A DNA stretch of 64,000 nucleotides from CALHVX01 sp964640725 (GTDB lineage: Bacteria; Pseudomonadota; Gammaproteobacteria; Pseudomonadales; Azotimanducaceae): NCBI GenBank assembly GCA_964640725.1, contig CAZXIJ010000002.1, positions 124,001-188,000 on the forward strand. Reading direction: 5' to 3'. Shown here in pieces: positions 43,946 to 54,398 of the stretch. A program made the translations under genes and the position numbers. Within the stretch, counting starts at the first letter, position 1. The number at the start of each line of letters is the position of its first letter. The notes beneath the pieces were generated by a model that did no database searches, had not been told where the DNA came from, and worked only from the letters and a program-made list of their open reading frames with translations.

Positions 43946-45222
43946 TGCTGCTGCTGGACCTCAGCGATGTCTCGCTGTCGCTACGCAATGCTGACGGCGT
44001 GCTCTACGATCAACCTGGCGTGGCCCTGGTACAAAACAACGAATTGCTGTTCGGCACCCAGGCGCTGGCTGGCAGCCGGCTGCACCCGTTAGACAGCAAC
44101 GACAGCTATCTCGAGAAACTGAGCGCCGAGCCGCTGCCGCGGGTCATGGAGCCAGCGCGCAATTACGCGGATCTGGTCTATCGACACCTGCTGGCGCTGG
44201 CGCCGCTCGCCGATGGCGCGCCCGTGACTGTGAGCGTCTGCCCAAGTACCGGCGCAGATCAGCTGGCGGTCCTGCTGGGCATTGCATCGGAAGCCGGGCT
44301 GCAAATTAAGTCGTTCGTGAACCGGGCGGTATTGCTGGCAGCCAGCCACAACGGCAGAGCCCCCCTGACCGTCATCGACCTGCACCGTCATCGACTGGTG
44401 CTCACGCATGTGACCGATGGCCCCCAGGCACGCTACACCGGTCACGAGGAGGTGCCCGGGGCCGGGGCCCAGGGGCTGATGGATGGCTGGACCAGCCTGG
44501 TCGCCGACCAGTTCATTCGCGCGACGCGCTTTGACCCGCTGCACAGCGCCGACAGCGAACAGCAGCTGCACGACGCGATGGAAAGCTGGCGTCAGGCCGG
44601 CGACACGGACGCCCGCGAGCTGGCGGTCGACATCGAGCAGCAGGGCGAGTCCCGGCGCGCATTGGTGGCAACCAGCGGGCTTTTGCAGAAGACCAGCACG
44701 CGCCTGGCGCCAGCGAACGACCACCTGGATCCAGGCAGCGCGATTTTGCTGACGCCCGCGGCAGCGGCGTTTCCCGGCGTTCTGGCCCACTTTCAGCAGC
44801 ACTCGCCTGATGCCGCGGCTGCCGGTTCCGATGCGTTGACCCGCGCCCTGGTCACCAGCCAGGCAGCCCTCGACAGCGAGCGCGTTCAGCTTAAAACCGC
44901 CCTGCCCCGATCAGCCCGCGACACGGCGGCATCTACAGCCAGCCGGCCGGACGATACCCCGAAAACCCCAGCGGAGCCGGAGCTCCAGTGTCCTACCCAC
45001 CTGCTGAGCGAGGGTCTGGCACTGCCCCTGCACGCGGCCATTCGGAAGCTGTCGCTCCCCCTGGCGGTGGCGGCGGACGGCGCCTGCCAGGTAAAGGCTG
45101 GCGAAGCGTCTTTGACCGGTCCCGACGGGCAGGCCTTAGCGCCGGGCACCGCCCTTGGAAGCGCGCAGGCTTTTGCCTGGCAAGGCCAGCGCTATCAGCT
45201 CATCACCGTAGAGCCAGGCTGA
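43945..45222 (+). CDS. Degenerate Hsp70/actin-like ATPase-fold protein
   Basis: 425 residues. MLLLDLSDVSLSLRNADGVL at the start looks like a phosphate-1 strand-turn-strand of the DnaK/actin fold. PVTVSVCPSTGADQLAVLLG, AGLQIKSFVNRAVLLAAS and LTVIDLHRHRLVLTHVTDG follow the order of the fold, and GSAILLTPAAAAFPGVLAHF stands where DnaK has its adenosine-site Gly pair. Key Gly/Thr residues are lost, so ATP hydrolysis is doubtful. A C-terminal domain (about 340-425; PDGQALAPGTAL) may be beta-rich. No signal peptide: cytoplasmic, next to the channel. Assignment is by pattern and gene order only. Confidence 0.6.
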   Translation: MLLLDLSDVSLSLRNADGVLYDQPGVALVQNNELLFGTQALAGSRLHPLDSNDSYLEKLSAEPLPRVMEPARNYADLVYRHLLALAPLADGAPVTVSVCPSTGADQLAVLLGIASEAGLQIKSFVNRAVLLAASHNGRAPLTVIDLHRHRLVLTHVTDGPQARYTGHEEVPGAGAQGLMDGWTSLVADQFIRATRFDPLHSADSEQQLHDAMESWRQAGDTDARELAVDIEQQGESRRALVATSGLLQKTSTRLAPANDHLDPGSAILLTPAAAAFPGVLAHFQQHSPDAAAAGSDALTRALVTSQAALDSERVQLKTALPRSARDTAASTASRPDDTPKTPAEPELQCPTHLLSEGLALPLHAAIRKLSLPLAVAADGACQVKAGEASLTGPDGQALAPGTALGSAQAFAWQGQRYQLITVEPG

Positions 45223-45228
45223 CCGCGC

Positions 45229-46314
45229 ATGGCCAGGCGCCGCATCAATGTGTTTTCCATGTCGTTTCTGGACGTCATGTCGTGCGGGTTTGGCGCCGTG
45301 ATTCTGATCTTCCTGATCATCAACCACGAGTCGAGCGAAGACGCGAAGACCTTCAACCAGGACCAGCTGTCTGCGGTCCGGCTGCTGGACTACCAGGTTC
45401 AGCAGGGCGAGAAGGATCTGCTGGAACTGAAAGAGGAGCTGGACGAAACCCTTGCCAACCTTGCCGAGTCGCAAAAGAGTCTTGCCAGCATCGAGAGCGA
45501 TGTCACGCTGAACCAGACCGCGCTGGCGGAGCTAAAAAAGAAGTCAGCCGCAGAGCGCGAGAGTCAGGACGAGCTGACGTCAGATGTCGAAGCGCGTAAG
45601 GAAGAACTCGAGCGTCTGAAAGCGGTAAACGATGCCAATGCGGGCACCCGGGCCCGAAACGTCGAAGGCGAAGGGGACCGGCAGTACCTGACCGGCTTGC
45701 GGGTCGGCGGCAAGCACATCGTGGTCGCCATCGACGTCTCTGCCAGCATGCTCGACGACACCATCGTTAACGTGCTGCGCCGCCGCAACATGTCCGAGGA
45801 TCGAAAGCGGCAGGCCCCGAAGTGGCAAAGAGCCCTGCGTACCGCGGAGTGGATCGCCGCGCAGTTGCCGCTCGACGCGCAGTTCGAGTTTCTGGTCTTC
45901 AATACAGAAACGCGCTCGATGCTCGACGATGATACCGGTGCCTGGCACGAGGTCAGCAACGCCCGGGCGCTGGACGATGCCCTGCGCGAGCTGAAGAAAA
46001 TGGTGCCTGAAGACGGCACCAGCATGATCAAGCTGTTCGAGGTGATCGGTTCGCTCAGCCCCCTGCCCGACAACGTCTATCTCATCACGGACTCCTTGCC
46101 GACCCAGGGCGAGCGCGAGCCCCGACGCAAAACCATCAGCGGCCGGGACCGCATGGACCTGTTCCGCGCTGCGCTGCGCAAGCTGCCCAAGCAGGTCCCC
46201 CTGAACGTCATCATGTTTCCCATGGAAGGCGACCCGCAGTCAGCGGCGGCCTTCTGGAACGTCGCGCGCACCACCGGGGGCAGCTACATCTCGCCCTCCC
46301 GGGACTGGCCCTAG
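45229..46314 (+). CDS. VWA-domain protein 1 with ExbD/TolR-like membrane anchor
   Basis: 361 residues. A short basic N-terminus (MARRRIN) is followed by a membrane segment FSMSFLDVMSCGFGAVILIF (about 9-28) with Asp15 at its start. A long coiled coil comes next (about 44-135), then a VWA domain from about 161: MIDAS motif DVSAS (169-173), EDGTSM for the Thr, and LITDS for the Asp, so metal binding looks intact. Topology predicts the coiled coil and VWA in the periplasm. The Asp in FLDV sits like that of LIDV in ExbD/TolR. It starts seven bases after the actin-like gene; the second VWA gene follows directly. Confidence 0.85.
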   Translation: MARRRINVFSMSFLDVMSCGFGAVILIFLIINHESSEDAKTFNQDQLSAVRLLDYQVQQGEKDLLELKEELDETLANLAESQKSLASIESDVTLNQTALAELKKKSAAERESQDELTSDVEARKEELERLKAVNDANAGTRARNVEGEGDRQYLTGLRVGGKHIVVAIDVSASMLDDTIVNVLRRRNMSEDRKRQAPKWQRALRTAEWIAAQLPLDAQFEFLVFNTETRSMLDDDTGAWHEVSNARALDDALRELKKMVPEDGTSMIKLFEVIGSLSPLPDNVYLITDSLPTQGEREPRRKTISGRDRMDLFRAALRKLPKQVPLNVIMFPMEGDPQSAAAFWNVARTTGGSYISPSRDWP

Positions 46315-46315
46315 C

Positions 46316-47311
46316 ATGGCCAGGCGAGCGGGCCGTCGCGGCGTCGAAGAGTTCAGCGTGTCGTTCCTGGACGTCATTTGCTGCGGCTTCGGCGCCATCA
46401 TCCTGCTGCTCATGATCACCAAAACGGTCCAGCCCATATTGCTGGAAAAGTCCAGCCAGGACCTCGACGGCCAGATAGCCGCTCGGGAAAACGCGCTCTT
46501 TGAACTGCGCGGCGAGATTCGGGAGATGCGCCGACAGCTGAACGACACCACCGACCAGCTCGATCAGGATCTGGAACAGCTGGCCCAACTACAGCGCGCG
46601 CTTACGGACCTCACCAGCAGCTTCCGCGCGTCCAGCGCCGAAGAGGAAAAGCGATCCCAGCAGCAGATGAAGCTGGCGGCGGCCAAGCAATCTCTGACGG
46701 ACGAGATGCAGCGCCTGCTGGGCGTTGGCTTCCGGCGTCAAACAGAGCTGGTGGGCGGCATCACCGTCGACTCCGAGTACATCATTTTCGTCATCGATAC
46801 CTCTGGCAGCATGTTCAACGGCGCCTGGGGACAGGTACTGCGCAAAGTGCGCGAGACCCTGGCGATCTACCCGAAGGTCAAAGGCATTCAGGTGATGAAC
46901 GACATGGGCGACTACATGTTCACGGGCTTTGCGGGACAGTGGATTCCCGACTCGCAGGCCAGACGGGATGCCATCATCCGCCGGCTGCAGAACTGGAACC
47001 CGTTCAGCAATTCCTCCCCCGTCGAAGGTATCCAGCGCGCAATTGAGACGTACTACGATCCAGACAAGCGAATCAGCATCTACGTGTTCGGAGACGACTT
47101 CACCGGGCGCTCCATCGAAGAGATCGTGGACCAGGTAGACGCCATCAACATCGCCGACGACAGTGGCCGCCGGCGTGTACGCATTCACGCTGTCGGTTTC
47201 CCCGTTCATCTGCAGTCAGGATCCGGGCGGGTGTTCCGTTTCGCAGCCCTGATGCGCGAGCTGGCGTTTCGAAATGACGGCACCTTTGTGGGGCTGTCGG
47301 AGTTTGATTAA
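46316..47311 (+). CDS. VWA-domain protein 2 with ExbD/TolR-like membrane anchor
   Basis: 331 residues, paralogue of the preceding gene. Membrane segment EFSVSFLDVICCGFGAIILL (12-31) with Asp19, coiled coil (about 45-130), VWA from about 153 with MIDAS DTSGS (161-165), FSNSSPVEGIQ and a VFGDDFTG segment in place of the usual last Asp motif. It shares F-S-x-S-F-L-D-V-x-x-C-G-F-G-A-x-I-L with VWA protein 1, a much closer match than the rest of the proteins. The pair may form a heterodimer in the channel ring (inference). Confidence 0.85.
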   Translation: MARRAGRRGVEEFSVSFLDVICCGFGAIILLLMITKTVQPILLEKSSQDLDGQIAARENALFELRGEIREMRRQLNDTTDQLDQDLEQLAQLQRALTDLTSSFRASSAEEEKRSQQQMKLAAAKQSLTDEMQRLLGVGFRRQTELVGGITVDSEYIIFVIDTSGSMFNGAWGQVLRKVRETLAIYPKVKGIQVMNDMGDYMFTGFAGQWIPDSQARRDAIIRRLQNWNPFSNSSPVEGIQRAIETYYDPDKRISIYVFGDDFTGRSIEEIVDQVDAINIADDSGRRRVRIHAVGFPVHLQSGSGRVFRFAALMRELAFRNDGTFVGLSEFD

Positions 47312-47348
47312 GCTGATGGTCGCGAATTCGTCCCGCAAGAGAGGTTCC

Positions 47349-47978
47349 ATGGCCCGCAGACGCCTTACTGCCGTGCTGCTGCTGTTGCCCCTGGCAGGCC
47401 TCGGCGGATGCCTGGGCGCCCAGGTCGAGGTGCCGACGGAGTTCCCGGTGCCGCTGCTGCAGCGGCTACCGATCAACGTCGGGCTGGTCCTGTCCGACGA
47501 GCTGACCAGTTTCGCCTACGAGGAGTCTTTGCCCGACAACGGTGACTGGCGCATCGTGCTCGGCCCGGCGCAACAGACCATGTTCAACAATCTTTTCTCT
47601 GGCATGTTCGAGGGCCATCAGCTGGTCACCGGCACCAGTGCCGAAGACCAGGGGACGGCTCTGGCTGGCGTCATGGTGCCCAGTATCGAAGAGGTCCAGT
47701 TCGCCATTCCGAGCCAGACTCGCAGCGACTACTTCGAAGTCTGGATTCGCTATCAGATCAAGCTGTACGACAATGGCGCGCTGCTTGGCGAGTGGCCCAT
47801 CACGGCCTACGGCAAGGCCAACACCCAGAACTACCGGATGTCCGGCACCTCCCCAGCCCTGCAGGCTGCTGCCTTCGCGGCCTGTCGAGATGCGATGGCC
47901 TATTTCGCCGTGGAGTTCCAGCGCGTACCGGCGGTACGCACCTGGCTCGCCACGCAATCACCAGGAGCGAGCTCATGA
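47349..47978 (+). CDS. Lipoprotein of envelope cluster (third)
   Basis: 209 residues. Lipobox GLGGC with Cys at 21. The mature part (RLPINVGLVLSDELTSFAYE, then LGPAQQTMFNNLFSGMFEGH) suggests a small alpha/beta domain of the type found in envelope-assembly lipoproteins. Not assigned to a named family. ATG at 47349 begins the signal peptide and has GAGG just upstream. It overlaps the last cluster gene by four bases (ATGA). Confidence 0.72.
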   Translation: MARRRLTAVLLLLPLAGLGGCLGAQVEVPTEFPVPLLQRLPINVGLVLSDELTSFAYEESLPDNGDWRIVLGPAQQTMFNNLFSGMFEGHQLVTGTSAEDQGTALAGVMVPSIEEVQFAIPSQTRSDYFEVWIRYQIKLYDNGALLGEWPITAYGKANTQNYRMSGTSPALQAAAFAACRDAMAYFAVEFQRVPAVRTWLATQSPGASS

Positions 47979-48658
47979 CAGCGAACAATCTGCTGCACCG
48001 GTTACAGCTACCAGCACTGCTGGTGTTGTCTCAGCTGCTGCTCAGCGGCTGCGTGACAGCGACCGTTCAAGCCGTTCGAGAAGCGAATACCGGATTCGAG
48101 AGCGAGGATTCGCTGGTCGTTCTTGGCCGGCGGTCAAGGCCGACAGCCAACGAGACGGAGTTCAACTTCGTCAACTGCGTCAACCGGAAGGTCGGCGCGG
48201 GCGGCGACGGCTTGCCGGTGCTCAGCGAGATCGAGTTTCGCGACGCCCTGTTCCCCTGGTTTGAGCCCCGCACGGCACCGGCCAACGCCTCCGATCTGCC
48301 GGAGCTCATCAGCCAGCCTGAGCTGGCGGCGCGGCTGGAGTCTATCGGCCTGCGCTACCTGATCTGGGTCGAAGGCTCGACCCAGCGCACGGATTCCGCC
48401 GGCTCCATGAGCTGCAGCGTGACCACTGCCGGAGCAGGCTGCTTCGGCTTCCTGACCTGGGAAAACGACTCCAAATACGAAGCCCAGATCTGGGATGTGC
48501 GGACCGGCCGTCAGGCCGGCAAGCTCAGCTCGGACGCCAACGGCACCAGCTACATGCCAGCCATCGTCGTGCCGATCCCGATGATTGCCCGGGTACAGCA
48601 ATCCGCCTGCACGAGCCTGGGCGAACAGCTGAAAGTCTTTCTGCGGGGCACCAGCTAG
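47975..48658 (+). CDS. Lipoprotein of envelope cluster (fourth, last gene)
   Basis: 227 residues. Lipobox LLLSGC with Cys at 26. Mature protein of mixed structure with four Cys residues that could form disulfides (FVNCVNRK, MSCSVTTAGAGCFGF, QQSACTSL) and the segment GLRYLIWVEGSTQRTDSAGS. I do not recognise the family. It is the end of the same-strand run; its stop TAG shares CTAG with the converging methyltransferase stop. Confidence 0.72.
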   Translation: MTANNLLHRLQLPALLVLSQLLLSGCVTATVQAVREANTGFESEDSLVVLGRRSRPTANETEFNFVNCVNRKVGAGGDGLPVLSEIEFRDALFPWFEPRTAPANASDLPELISQPELAARLESIGLRYLIWVEGSTQRTDSAGSMSCSVTTAGAGCFGFLTWENDSKYEAQIWDVRTGRQAGKLSSDANGTSYMPAIVVPIPMIARVQQSACTSLGEQLKVFLRGTS

Positions 48659-49284
48659 GGCGCGCGGAATTCCGCGATGTCCCCCTGAAAGAAATCAGGG
48701 TCCATCGCGTACCAGTCATGCAGGGAAACCCTGGCGTTTTTCCGGACCCGATCGACCATGCTGTAGAAGGTCGGCCGCCCTGGATCCGCAATGATCACGC
48801 GCTTTACACCCGCGTCCAGCGCTCGCGTGGACAGGTCAGCCAGCGGTTTGACCAGCTTGTCCCAGAAACAGACGTCAGAGCCGATGATGACATCGAACCT
48901 GGACAGCTGATCGTCCGTCAGCTTTTTGTAGTTCGAGACCAGGTGAGCCACTTTTACGTCGTTCAAGTCCGCTACCAGGTCCAGGAACGGAAAGACTGCC
49001 GGGTCGATATCGAGGCCGGTGACCTTGGCTTTGAACTGTTTGGCACAGAACACCGAAACCGGCCCCCAGCCGCAGCCGATCTCCAGGACCCGGGCGCCCC
49101 GCTTCATGGGGTGATGCAACAGGTAGTCCATCACGTTAAAGCTCGAGTCCCAGGTCTTGTGCCCGTGGGCCGTCGGCTCGTGCTTCTTCTTGAGCTTCTT
49201 CAGAGGCGGATACTTTTTCTCCGGCAGAATGACCCCGTAGGCGTCTTCCAGATAGGCATCCTCGTGTTCGATGAGCTTGGGCAT
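48655..49284 (-). CDS. Class I SAM-dependent methyltransferase-like protein
   Basis: About 209 residues. MKRGARVLEIGCGWGPVSVF is motif I with the SAM-binding Gly loop, VTGLDIDPAVFPFL is motif II, and FDVIIGSDVCFWDKLVKPL follows. The family resembles nicotinamide N-methyltransferase-like/lysine methyltransferases (inference). ATG at 49284 (MPKLIEHED) has GGAG five bases upstream; ATG at 49311 lacks one. It is divergent from sufB. Confidence 0.8.
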   Translation of the reverse strand: MPKLIEHEDAYLEDAYGVILPEKKYPPLKKLKKKHEPTAHGHKTWDSSFNVMDYLLHHPMKRGARVLEIGCGWGPVSVFCAKQFKAKVTGLDIDPAVFPFLDLVADLNDVKVAHLVSNYKKLTDDQLSRFDVIIGSDVCFWDKLVKPLADLSTRALDAGVKRVIIADPGRPTFYSMVDRVRKNARVSLHDWYAMDPDFFQGDIAEFRAP

Positions 49285-49409
49285 CAAAACTCCGTACAGC
49301 GCTGTTGACATGAAAGTGGCGCATAGTAATGAAATCCCCGGACAGAGGATAGCGGGCTGAGGGGTAATAACCCACTAACCTGCTCTGGTATTCACCGACA
49401 GCCGACCTT

Positions 49410-49415
49410 TACAAT
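49410..49415 (+). promoter_or_regulatory. Candidate -10 element of the suf operon
   Basis: TACAAT matches TATAAT at five of six positions and lies 42 bases before the sufB ATG. No clear -35 is present at 16-18 bases, suggesting an activator-dependent promoter (inference). The inverted repeat at 49412-49440 overlaps it. Confidence 0.35.
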
Positions 49416-49440
49416 GGGACGATTGCAAATCATCCCATTG
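49412..49440. promoter_or_regulatory. Inverted repeat operator or leader hairpin upstream of sufB
   Basis: CAATGGGACGAT (49412-49423), a five-base spacer, then ATCATCCCATTG (49429-49440): twelve-base arms with one mismatch. It ends 17 bases before the sufB start. It covers a TACAAT -10 and the expected transcript start, so a repressor operator is likely; as RNA it would be a stable hairpin near the ribosome site. I do not recognise it as a standard IscR or Fur site. Confidence 0.6.
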
Positions 49441-49457
49441 ACCCCTGAGCACGCTCC

Positions 49458-51705
<2,248 letters not shown>

Positions 51706-51706
<1 letters not shown>

Positions 51707-52782
51707 TGGATCACTTGCAGCACCTGGATGCTCTGCTCGCAGACTTCGACCCCGCCGCGCCCGGCACCCTGTTGCGCGAACGCTGGAAGTATTCGCGCAT
51801 CAGCGCCTTTGCCGAGGCGCTCGACGCGCCCCCCGGAACCGACGAGCCAACCCGTGCACCGGGCCCGTTTCAGCTCCGTGGACAACACGCCGAAGCGGTG
51901 CCTCTGTCAGCCCCCGAGGCGCTCGCGCTGCTGAATTTTCCGACGCAGGAATGGGCACCCTACCCCTTCGCCGCCGCAGCCCTGCGCACCGGCAACGGCT
52001 GGTCTGCCGCGATAGATCAAACCAGTGCGCCGACGACCATCGACTGGCGCAACGGCAACGGGTTCGCCGTTATTCCGGTTACGGCCGGTAGCAGCCAGGA
52101 ACTGACCGTGGCCAATACAGGCAGCGGCGGCGGCATAGCGGCCCTGTTCCTGAGCGTCGGCGAGAACGCCTCGCTGACCCTGAACCTGGACGCACTGCGT
52201 GTTGACGGTCAACGCTGGCTGCTGTGCCGCGTCGAGCTCGCGCGCAATGCCAGCCTCAAGATCCACAGCGCAGCCAGCCAGCCCTCCCGCCTGCGCCTGG
52301 AAACCCATGTCATTATGGCCGGAGAAGGCAGCACCGCAGCCTTGACCGGCGCTGCCCTGGTTGACGGCCAGGATAAGCTCGACCAGCAGCTGCTGGTCGA
52401 GCACCGCGCACCGCGCGCGCACAGCACCCACCGCTATCACTGCGTGGGCGCTGGCAGCGGACAGTCCACCTTTGGCGGCAGGATTCACATTCACGCCGGT
52501 GCCAGCGGCAGCGTCGCCGAGCTGAGCAACCGCAACCTGGCCCTGTCAAAGCAATGCGCTCTGAACACCAAGCCTGAGCTGGAGATCTACAACGACGACG
52601 TGCGCTGCGCGCACGGCGCTACGGTCGGCCAGCTGGACGAAGATGCCCTGTTCTATCTGCGGGCCCGAGGCGTGAGCGAAGTGCAGGCCCGGCGGCTGTT
52701 AACAGCCGGCTTCCTGCGGGAAACCTTGCAGGGTGCCCTTGCTGACCCAGCGGCCGCGGCCTTCGCTGAGGCTTTGCGATGA
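51706..52782 (+). CDS. sufD: Fe-S assembly protein SufD
   Basis: 358 residues. SufD is the partner of SufB in SufBC2D and aids iron entry. LRERWKYSRISAFAEAL at the start, then beta-helix sequence and the conserved NTKPELEIYNDDVRCAHGAT with DEDALFYLRARGVSE. ATG at 51706 gives the tight TGATG coupling with sufC. Four-base overlap with sufS. Confidence 0.94.
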
Positions 52783-54008
52783 ACGTGCCAGTGCCCGCGA
52801 CAAGCAACGCCATTCGAAGCGACTTTCCGATTCTGGGGCGCTCGATCGACGGTGCCCCGCTCACCTACCTCGACAGCGCAGCAACCAGCCAGAAGCCGCA
52901 GGCCGTTATCGACGCCATCAGCGACTACTACGCGAACGACAACGCCAACGTTCACCGGGCTGCTCACCGGCTGGCCGAACAGGCGACCCGCGGTCTCGAA
53001 ACTGCCCGCGCTGCGGTTGCCGCATTTATCGGTGCCCCAACCGCAAATCAGCTTGTGCTGACCCGCGGCACAACGGAATCGATCAATCTGGTCGCCGCCG
53101 GACTGACCGGGCAGCTGCAAGCCGATGACGAGATATTGATCACTGTCCTCGAACACCATTCCAACATCGTGCCCTGGCAGCTGCTGGCGCAGCGAACGGG
53201 TGCCCGGATTGTTGCCGTTGACGTGACCGAAGACGGCGAGCTGGATCTGGACGACTTCGCGCGGAAGCTGAGCGCCCGCACGCGGGTTTTTGCGGTGGGC
53301 CACGTGTCTAATGCCCTGGGCACGGTCAATCCGATCGAAACCATGGTCGCAGCCGCTCGAGACGCTGGCGCTGTCACCCTGATTGACGGCGCCCAAGCCA
53401 CTGCTCATGTGCCCATCGACGTCCAGGCCATCGGCTGCGATTTCTACGCCCTATCGGCGCATAAGTGCTTCGGTCCCACGGGCGTCGGTGCCCTGTACGG
53501 GACCCAGAGCGCTCTGGAGGCACTGCCGCCCTGGCAAGGGGGCGGCGAAATGATCGAGACCGTGAGCATTGCAGAAAGTACCTATAACCGGGTGCCCTAT
53601 CGCTTTGAGGCGGGCACGCCGAACATCGCAGGCGCCATCGGCTTTGGCGCTGCGATCGAGTACATGAACAGCCTGCCGCTGGCAGAGCTGCGTGCCGCTG
53701 AGAGCGCTCTGGTTGAGCGGTGCGTCGCCCGCCTTGGCGAGATGAACGGCGTGCGTCTGGTGGGCCGTCCCGAGCACCGGTCGGGGGCCATCTCTTTCGT
53801 GCCTGCGCAGGGCAGTCCCGACGATATCGGCACCCTGCTGGATCGCCAGGGCGTCGCCGTTCGAACGGGGCATCACTGCACCATGCCCCTCATGGAGCGC
53901 CTGGATTTGCCGGGCGGCACGGTTCGCGCATCCTTCAGCCTGTACAATGATGACAGCGATTTGGATCGTTTTATCGCCGCGCTCAGCAAAGCCCTGAGCT
54001 TCCTGTAA
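52779..54008 (+). CDS. sufS: Cysteine desulfurase SufS
   Basis: 409 residues, group II cysteine desulfurase. PLTYLDSAATSQKPQAVIDA, NVHRAAHRLAEQAT, the PLP-Lys in ALSAHKCFGPTGVG, and the active-site Cys in RTGHHCTMPLMERL. It takes sulfur from cysteine and passes it to SufE, encoded at the end of this operon. Confidence 0.96.
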   Translation: MNVPVPATSNAIRSDFPILGRSIDGAPLTYLDSAATSQKPQAVIDAISDYYANDNANVHRAAHRLAEQATRGLETARAAVAAFIGAPTANQLVLTRGTTESINLVAAGLTGQLQADDEILITVLEHHSNIVPWQLLAQRTGARIVAVDVTEDGELDLDDFARKLSARTRVFAVGHVSNALGTVNPIETMVAAARDAGAVTLIDGAQATAHVPIDVQAIGCDFYALSAHKCFGPTGVGALYGTQSALEALPPWQGGGEMIETVSIAESTYNRVPYRFEAGTPNIAGAIGFGAAIEYMNSLPLAELRAAESALVERCVARLGEMNGVRLVGRPEHRSGAISFVPAQGSPDDIGTLLDRQGVAVRTGHHCTMPLMERLDLPGGTVRASFSLYNDDSDLDRFIAALSKALSFL

Positions 54009-54021
54009 CCCGGAGGCGCGC

Positions 54022-54393
54022 ATGACTGTCGAAACCTTCAACCCCGAACGCCTGTCGCCGGACCAGATCCGTATCGACGTGACGCCCGAGGCTGGCCGTC
54101 ACATCCAGGCTCAGATCGCCCGCTCCGGCGAGCAACACATCCGGCTGAGCGTCGAAGAGAGCGGCTGCAACGGCTATCGCTACGCGCTGAACTATATCAG
54201 CGAGCCCGCAGATCAGGACCGCGCTCTGGCAGGCCAGGACGATTGGCGCTTGTTTGTGCGGGAGTCCGACCTGGCATTCGTGAACGGCACCACGATTGAG
54301 CTGGAAGTGAATGGCCTGAATCAGTCCCTGCGCTTCAAGAACCCGAACGCGGACAGCCACTGCGGCTGCGGCGAGAGCTTCTCGGTCAGCTGA
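54022..54393 (+). CDS. A-type Fe-S carrier protein (SufA/IscA family)
   Basis: 123 residues. Three conserved Cys: one in VEESGCNGYRY and two in SHCGCGESF at the C-terminus, the HesB/IscA pattern. The N-terminus is about 20 residues longer than E. coli SufA. It probably carries clusters from SufBCD to target proteins. Whether it is orthologous to SufA or ErpA cannot be told by eye. Confidence 0.9.
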   Translation: MTVETFNPERLSPDQIRIDVTPEAGRHIQAQIARSGEQHIRLSVEESGCNGYRYALNYISEPADQDRALAGQDDWRLFVRESDLAFVNGTTIELEVNGLNQSLRFKNPNADSHCGCGESFSVS

Positions 54394-54398
54394 CGCCT

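Noticed and set aside
35494..48658. Zorya-like anti-phage system (channel protein plus partner)
   Set aside because: There is a MotA/TolQ-like channel, but no MotB/OmpA-like ZorB and no helicase or nuclease genes; four lipoproteins and a TonB-like protein point to envelope work instead.
35494..48658. Tol-Pal or standard TonB-ExbB-ExbD system
   Set aside because: No tolA, tolB, pal, tolR or ordinary exbD in the run; the usual exbBD pair is at 6812-7854.
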